Shown here piece by piece: positions 14,193-15,460 of a stretch of DNA of 15,460 nt. Position numbers and translations under genes: made by a program. The stretch lies in contig QMZS01000014.1 in assembly GCA_003663295.1 (NCBI GenBank), forward strand, positions 1 through 15,460, written 5' to 3'. A model generated the notes under the pieces. The model had not been told where the DNA came from and made no database searches. It was given only the letters and a program-made list of their open reading frames with translations. This stretch comes from Candidatus Aenigmatarchaeota archaeon. GTDB lineage: Archaea; Aenigmatarchaeota; Aenigmatarchaeia; QMZS01. How positions within the stretch are numbered: position 1 is the stretch's first letter; every line of letters starts with the position of its first letter.

Positions 14193-14567
14193 ATGAAGTG
14201 GGTTAATGAGGATTTTATCTGGGGAATTATGATTTCCGTTTTAGTTCTTACCTTATTTATTATTGTTTCTCTATTTTCCCAATTTCCAGCCACAATTTAC
14301 AATATAATTTTCCTCCTCATGACAATTGATATGGTGACTATGTTATATTATATCTCTTATATTTCAAGGACAAAATTAACTCAAGGCGAGACCAAAGAAG
14401 AATTAAGAGTGAGGCTAAATTTAATAGAACTTGGCAAGAAAGAGGCGGAGAAGCGTTATTACAATAGAATGATAGGTGATAAGATATATAACAAGATAAT
14501 GCAGGATTATGAGCAGGAGGATATAAACTTAAGAAGCAAATTGAAAAATTTAAAATTAAGGAAATAA
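14193..14567 (+). CDS. Hypothetical two-helix membrane protein with coiled-coil tail
   Basis: Not recognised. A 124-residue protein with two closely spaced transmembrane helices (about 8-29 and 33-56) forming a hairpin, then a charged, helical and probably coiled-coil cytosolic tail (about 62-124) rich in Glu, Lys and Arg. The ATG at 14193 is preferred as it has a TATA-like element 28 nt upstream. It is flanked on both sides by minus-strand ribosomal protein genes: divergent from rpl24 and convergent with rpl3. No motif suggests an enzyme; it may be a structural or scaffold membrane protein. Confidence 0.62.
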   Translation: MKWVNEDFIWGIMISVLVLTLFIIVSLFSQFPATIYNIIFLLMTIDMVTMLYYISYISRTKLTQGETKEELRVRLNLIELGKKEAEKRYYNRMIGDKIYNKIMQDYEQEDINLRSKLKNLKLRK

Positions 14568-14605
14568 AAGGAATTATCTAAAATATTAATTAATAAATGC
14601 AATTT

Positions 14606-14613
14606 AAAAAACT
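14606..14613 (-). terminator. T-run downstream of rpl3
   Basis: On the minus strand, about 45 nt after the L3 stop codon, GTTTTTTAAA gives a run of six T, the kind of signal at which archaeal polymerase stops. It lies in the 90-nt spacer between rpl3 and the convergent 14193 gene. Low confidence because the whole spacer is AT-rich. Confidence 0.3.
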
Positions 14614-14657
14614 AAATAAATAGGAAGTAATCTGTTTAAATATATTAATAATTTTAG

Positions 14658-15460
14658 CTATTTCAAAATCTCCTGAACTTGCAGAATCTCTTTTTTCTGT
14701 TTTTTGGATTTTCTCAGAAGAATCATTCTTTTCCTGGATCCCGGGATAGAGCCGTCTACAAGCACATATTTTGTTTTTACGAGCCCATATTCTTTAAATC
14801 CATGAACCGGATTAATTTCTTCAAGATTGTCTGAAATCTTTAAAATTAATTTGTTATACTCAGTTCTCTGGTGAAATCCCATTTGACCCGGCATTGGAAC
14901 CCTCCAGTCAATTTTCCTTGGCATAACACTACCAATAGAACCAACTCTTCTCCTACCTTTCTTTGCTTTATGGCTTCTTAGTTTACATCCAAATCTTTTA
15001 ATTGTGCCTTGTGTGCCTTTTCCTTTGGTTATGGAAGTTACTTCAATCAAATCCCCATCAGAAAAACAATCTTCGACTTTAAGTTCATTTCCAAGAAGCT
15101 CTTTTACTTTGTCCAATTCAAGTTTGCACCCAAGTTCAAATACTTCAGGCGTTTTCTTCAATCCGGTTTTTCTTGGGAAATTGGTCACTTTTATTCTCAG
15201 TTCATCAAATTCTTCGGGTATTTTCCCGTATTCTTCGGTTTTAATTTTAATCTTCCTTTTCAAATCTTTTTTTAAATCTTTTGGCAATTCTTTAATATTG
15301 AAATATTCTGTTATTTTTCTGTTATTTTTATAAAAAGCAATACCTATAGGATAAATCACTGGAATTTCAAGAACTGTGGCTGCTCTTACAATTTCTTTAC
15401 CCTGATTTACATTTTTTCTGGATTCTGTTGCGGAATATTGCACCATCCCGACTTTATAAG
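14658..15460 (-). CDS. rpl3: 50S ribosomal protein L3 (uL3), 5' end outside the window
   Basis: Large-subunit protein uL3, which reaches toward the peptidyl transferase centre and helps start 50S assembly. The visible part is 266 codons to TAG. The apparent ATG at 15446 is not the start. The frame is open to the edge, and the four codons before it plus that Met read YKVGM, matching the internal YKAGM of archaeal L3. Perhaps 60-70 residues lie beyond the window. The strongest family block is TKGKGTQGTIKRFG to RSHKAKKGRRR and on through PGQMGFHQRTEYN, the loop nearest the active centre. In the usual archaeal S10-type cluster L4 follows L3. Here the next gene downstream is an unknown one on the opposite strand, so L3 ends its transcription unit. 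Confidence 0.95.
   Translation of the reverse strand, partial: YKVGMVQYSATESRKNVNQGKEIVRAATVLEIPVIYPIGIAFYKNNRKITEYFNIKELPKDLKKDLKRKIKIKTEEYGKIPEEFDELRIKVTNFPRKTGLKKTPEVFELGCKLELDKVKELLGNELKVEDCFSDGDLIEVTSITKGKGTQGTIKRFGCKLRSHKAKKGRRRVGSIGSVMPRKIDWRVPMPGQMGFHQRTEYNKLILKISDNLEEINPVHGFKEYGLVKTKYVLVDGSIPGSRKRMILLRKSKKQKKEILQVQEILK

Noticed and set aside
15004..15333. 109- and 88-codon plus-strand ORFs
   Set aside because: Antisense to L3, which is certain in this stretch; low-complexity translations.
1..15460. CRISPR arrays, tRNA genes, transposases, integrases, toxin-antitoxin pairs
   Set aside because: Looked for and not seen: no spaced direct repeats, no cloverleaf with a TTCRANNC loop, and no catalytic or fold motif of these families in any credible ORF.

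Overview
The window is an AT-rich archaeal chromosome segment. Archaeal markers are a D-family DNA polymerase small subunit, geranylgeranylglyceryl phosphate synthase, SecD of the archaeal type, a TrmB-family regulator and archaeal/eukaryotic-type ribosomal proteins L37e, L24 and L3. Small genes, short spacers, scattered ribosomal protein genes and many hypothetical membrane proteins suggest a DPANN lineage of the Woesearchaeota/Pacearchaeota kind. That placement is inference from gene content. Many starts have a TATA-like element (CTTAAA, TTTAAA, TATATA, CTTATTAA) beginning 27-31 nt upstream of the start codon, so most first genes of transcripts look leaderless. Shine-Dalgarno sequences appear mainly in front of internal genes.

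Layout. 1-1.6 kb: a small two-helix membrane protein (+), then a TctA/COG1784-type membrane protein (-). 1.6-3.35 kb: L37e and the PolD small subunit DP1 (+). 3.4-5.2 kb: a divergent pair, an unknown 143-residue protein (-) and an intramembrane site-2-type protease (+). 5.2-7.15 kb (-): a membrane family-2 glycosyltransferase overlapping a membrane-anchored thioredoxin-fold protein. 7.2-8.85 kb: a MEMO-family protein (+) converging on and overlapping a TrmB regulator (-). 8.96-10.65 kb: SecD (+), with no SecF beside it. 10.7-13.3 kb (+): GGGP synthase and a lone 5S rRNA gene, flanked by small unknown ORFs, several of them broken. 13.3-14.1 kb (-): ribosomal protein L24 followed by a four-helix membrane protein. 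14.2-14.6 kb: a two-helix coiled-coil protein (+). 14.66 kb to the end (-): ribosomal protein L3, cut by the window edge.

Most recognisable genes are housekeeping: replication, translation, secretion, ether-lipid synthesis and envelope work. The part that stands out is 10.7-13.3 kb. Two unknown ORFs are each interrupted at an A-homopolymer, and a third unknown gene with a near-perfect Shine-Dalgarno and ATG has an in-frame TAG at codon 11, another TAG near its end, and then a TAA that overlaps the next start codon. This may be recent decay of an accessory cassette, assembly error, or recoding; the sequence alone cannot decide. I found no CRISPR array, transposase, integrase or tRNA gene.
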